The translations under genes were made by a program, and so were the position numbers. Positions 62,427 to 64,000 of a DNA stretch of 64,000 nt are shown one piece after another. The DNA is from Mimachlamys varia (lineage: Eukaryota; Mollusca; Bivalvia; Pectinida; Pectinidae): NCBI GenBank assembly GCA_947623455.1, contig OX392536.1, forward strand, positions 12,643,282-12,707,281, written 5' to 3'. The notes beneath the pieces were generated by a model. It was not told the DNA's origin, searched no databases, and saw nothing but the letters and a program-made list of their open reading frames with translations. Within the stretch, counting starts at the first letter, position 1. Each line of letters opens with the position of its first letter.

Positions 62427-63670
62427 GTGACACGCTCTATGGGGACACATGATAACCATGGTGTGTTTGGTTTGGTTGTTGTTACACGCTCTATTGGGGA
62501 AACATGATAACCATGGTGTGTTTGGTTTGGTTGTTGTTACACGCCCAGTGTGACGCGCTCTATAGGGACACATGATAACCATGGTGTGTTTGGTTTGGTT
62601 GTTGTTACACGCTCTATGGGGGACACATGATAACCATGGTGTGTTTGGTTTGGTTGTTGTTACACGCTCTATGGGGGACACATGATAACCATGGTGTGTT
62701 TGGTTTGGTTGTTGTTACACGCTCTATGGGGGACACATGGTAACCATGGTGTGTTTGGTTTGGTTGTTGTTACACGCTCAGTGTGACACGCTCTATGGGG
62801 GACACATGATAACCATGGTGTGTTTGGTTTGGTTGTTGTTACACGCTCTATGGGGGACACATGCTAGTCATGGTGTGTTTGGTTTGGTTGTTGTTACACG
62901 CTCAGTGTGACACGCTCTATGGGGGACACATGATAACCATGGTGTGTTTGGTTTGGTTGTTGTTACACGCTCTATTGGGGACACATGGTAACCATGGTGT
63001 GTTTGGTTTGGTTGTTTTTACACCCTCTGTTGGGGACACATGATAATCATGGTGTGTTTGGTTTGGTTGTTTTTACACCCTCTATTGGGGACAAATGAAA
63101 ACCATGGTGTGTTTGGTTTGGTTATTGTTACATGCTCTGTTGGGGACACATGCTAGCCATGGTGTGTTTGGTTTGGTTATTGTTACATGCTCTGTTGGGG
63201 ACACATGATAACCATGGTGTGTTTGGTTTGGTTTTTGTTACACGCTCTATGGGGGACACATGCTAGCCATGGTGTGTTTGGTTTGGTTGCTGTTACACGC
63301 TCAGTGTGACACGCTCTATGGGGGACACATGATAATCATGGTGTGTTTGGTTTGGTTGTTGTTATACGCTCAGTGTGACGCACTCTATGCGATCACATGC
63401 TAGCCATGGTGTGTTTGGTTTGGTAGTTGTTACACGATCTGTTGGGGACACATGGTAACCATGGTGTTTTTCGTTTGGTTGTTGTTACACGCTCAGTGTG
63501 ACACGCTCTATGGGGACACATGGTAACCATGGTGTGTTTGATTTGGTTTTTGTTACACGCTCAGTGTGACACGCTCTATGGGGACACCTGCTAGCCATGG
63601 CGTGTTTGGTTTGGTTTTTGTTACACGCTAAGTGTGACACGCTCTATGGGAAAACATGATGACCGTGGTG
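62427..63670. repeat. 55-bp minisatellite array L with optional 15-bp insert
   Basis: About 21 units with CCATGGTGTGTTTGGTTTGG, TTGTTGTTACACGCTCTATG and GGGGACACATGATAA. Some units have an extra CAGTGTGACACGCTC after ACACGCT, giving about 70 bp; this is a local duplication of ACACGCTC. Divergence increases toward the right end. Confidence 0.96.
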
Positions 63671-63678
63671 TGTTAAGC

Positions 63679-63778
63679 ATTGAACGGCTTTCAGTTGGCA
63701 TTCATAGGCTATATAAATGCCAAATGGTCAAAGGCAAATTCAATGAAGCGCGCTAATGCCAACTGAAAGCAGTTCAAT
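63679..63778. repeat. 24-bp inverted repeat element
   Basis: ATTGAACGGCTTTCAGTTGG with CATT at 63679-63702 pairs with AATGCCAACTGAAAGCAGTT and CAAT at 63755-63778, with one mismatch. TTGGCATTCATAGGC in the left part recurs as TTGGCATTCATGGCC at 63979-63993, so a related copy may start at the right edge. Confidence 0.85.
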
Positions 63779-64000
63779 ACTTATATTGACCATTTTTAGA
63801 ATCTGCTCATGTCATAAAACAATCAATAACACATTTTATTTCTCAGCATTTATCTCAATAAATGTATTTGTCGCATATGCTTGTTCAGTGATAAGAACAG
63901 CCATCGCCCGGGGACGGTCAATGGTATCCAACGTAACAAATATGACGTCATAATAATGATGACGTCAACAATCGGTCATTGGCATTCATGGCCTGATGAA
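63779..64000. other. Right edge, CRE-like palindromes
   Basis: AT-rich DNA with two TGACGTCA palindromes at 63943-63950 and 63960-63967. The ORF at 63756-63953 has no recognisable domain. Confidence 0.4.

Overview
This is a eukaryotic nuclear window. It has short coding exons with GT-AG introns, no operons and no bacterial gene packing, and it is AT-rich and repeat-rich. The protein homology, intron structure and repeat content suggest an invertebrate animal, probably a mollusc, but the taxon is an inference. By my estimate about two thirds of the 64 kb is tandem repeat, in twelve distinct arrays. Nearly all long open reading frames here are by-products of repeat units whose length is a multiple of three, not genes.

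The one clear gene is on the minus strand: the 5' two thirds of a prolyl 4-hydroxylase alpha subunit (collagen modification in the ER). I assemble six exons: 32718-32525, 28873-28731, 26633-26293, 22042-21991, 17886-17741 and 931-767. Their splice phases agree at all five junctions and they give 347 codons, from the signal peptide to the first strand of the catalytic dioxygenase domain. The catalytic core lies beyond the left edge. Introns 2 to 5 are almost filled with minisatellites: 23-bp and 30-bp (intron 2), 35-bp (intron 3), 39-bp and 36-bp (intron 4), and a 16.6-kb array of 30-bp units (intron 5).

The most unusual observation concerns splice boundaries. The 3' end of exon 5 and its 5' splice site are one unit of the 30-bp array, so about 550 donor-like copies follow the true donor. 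In exon 2 the reading frame runs on without a stop from the donor into another 30-bp array, which starts about 19 bp into the intron.

From 32.7 to 35.9 kb lies the presumed P4HA upstream region, with a degenerate 60-bp array and one unrecognised candidate exon (35598-35452, minus). From 35.9 to 49.05 kb three arrays follow with little between them: 42-bp, 34-bp and 56-bp units. From 49.05 to 57.5 kb is a nest of mobile elements: two copies of a modular element carrying CRE-like palindromes, a 3.46-kb foldback transposon with a 9-bp target duplication inside copy 1, a 385-bp TTAA-flanked MITE inside copy 2, and a decayed Penelope-like reverse transcriptase. From 57.5 to 64 kb is mostly featureless DNA plus a 38/36-bp hairpin/E-box array, a 55-bp array and an inverted-repeat element.
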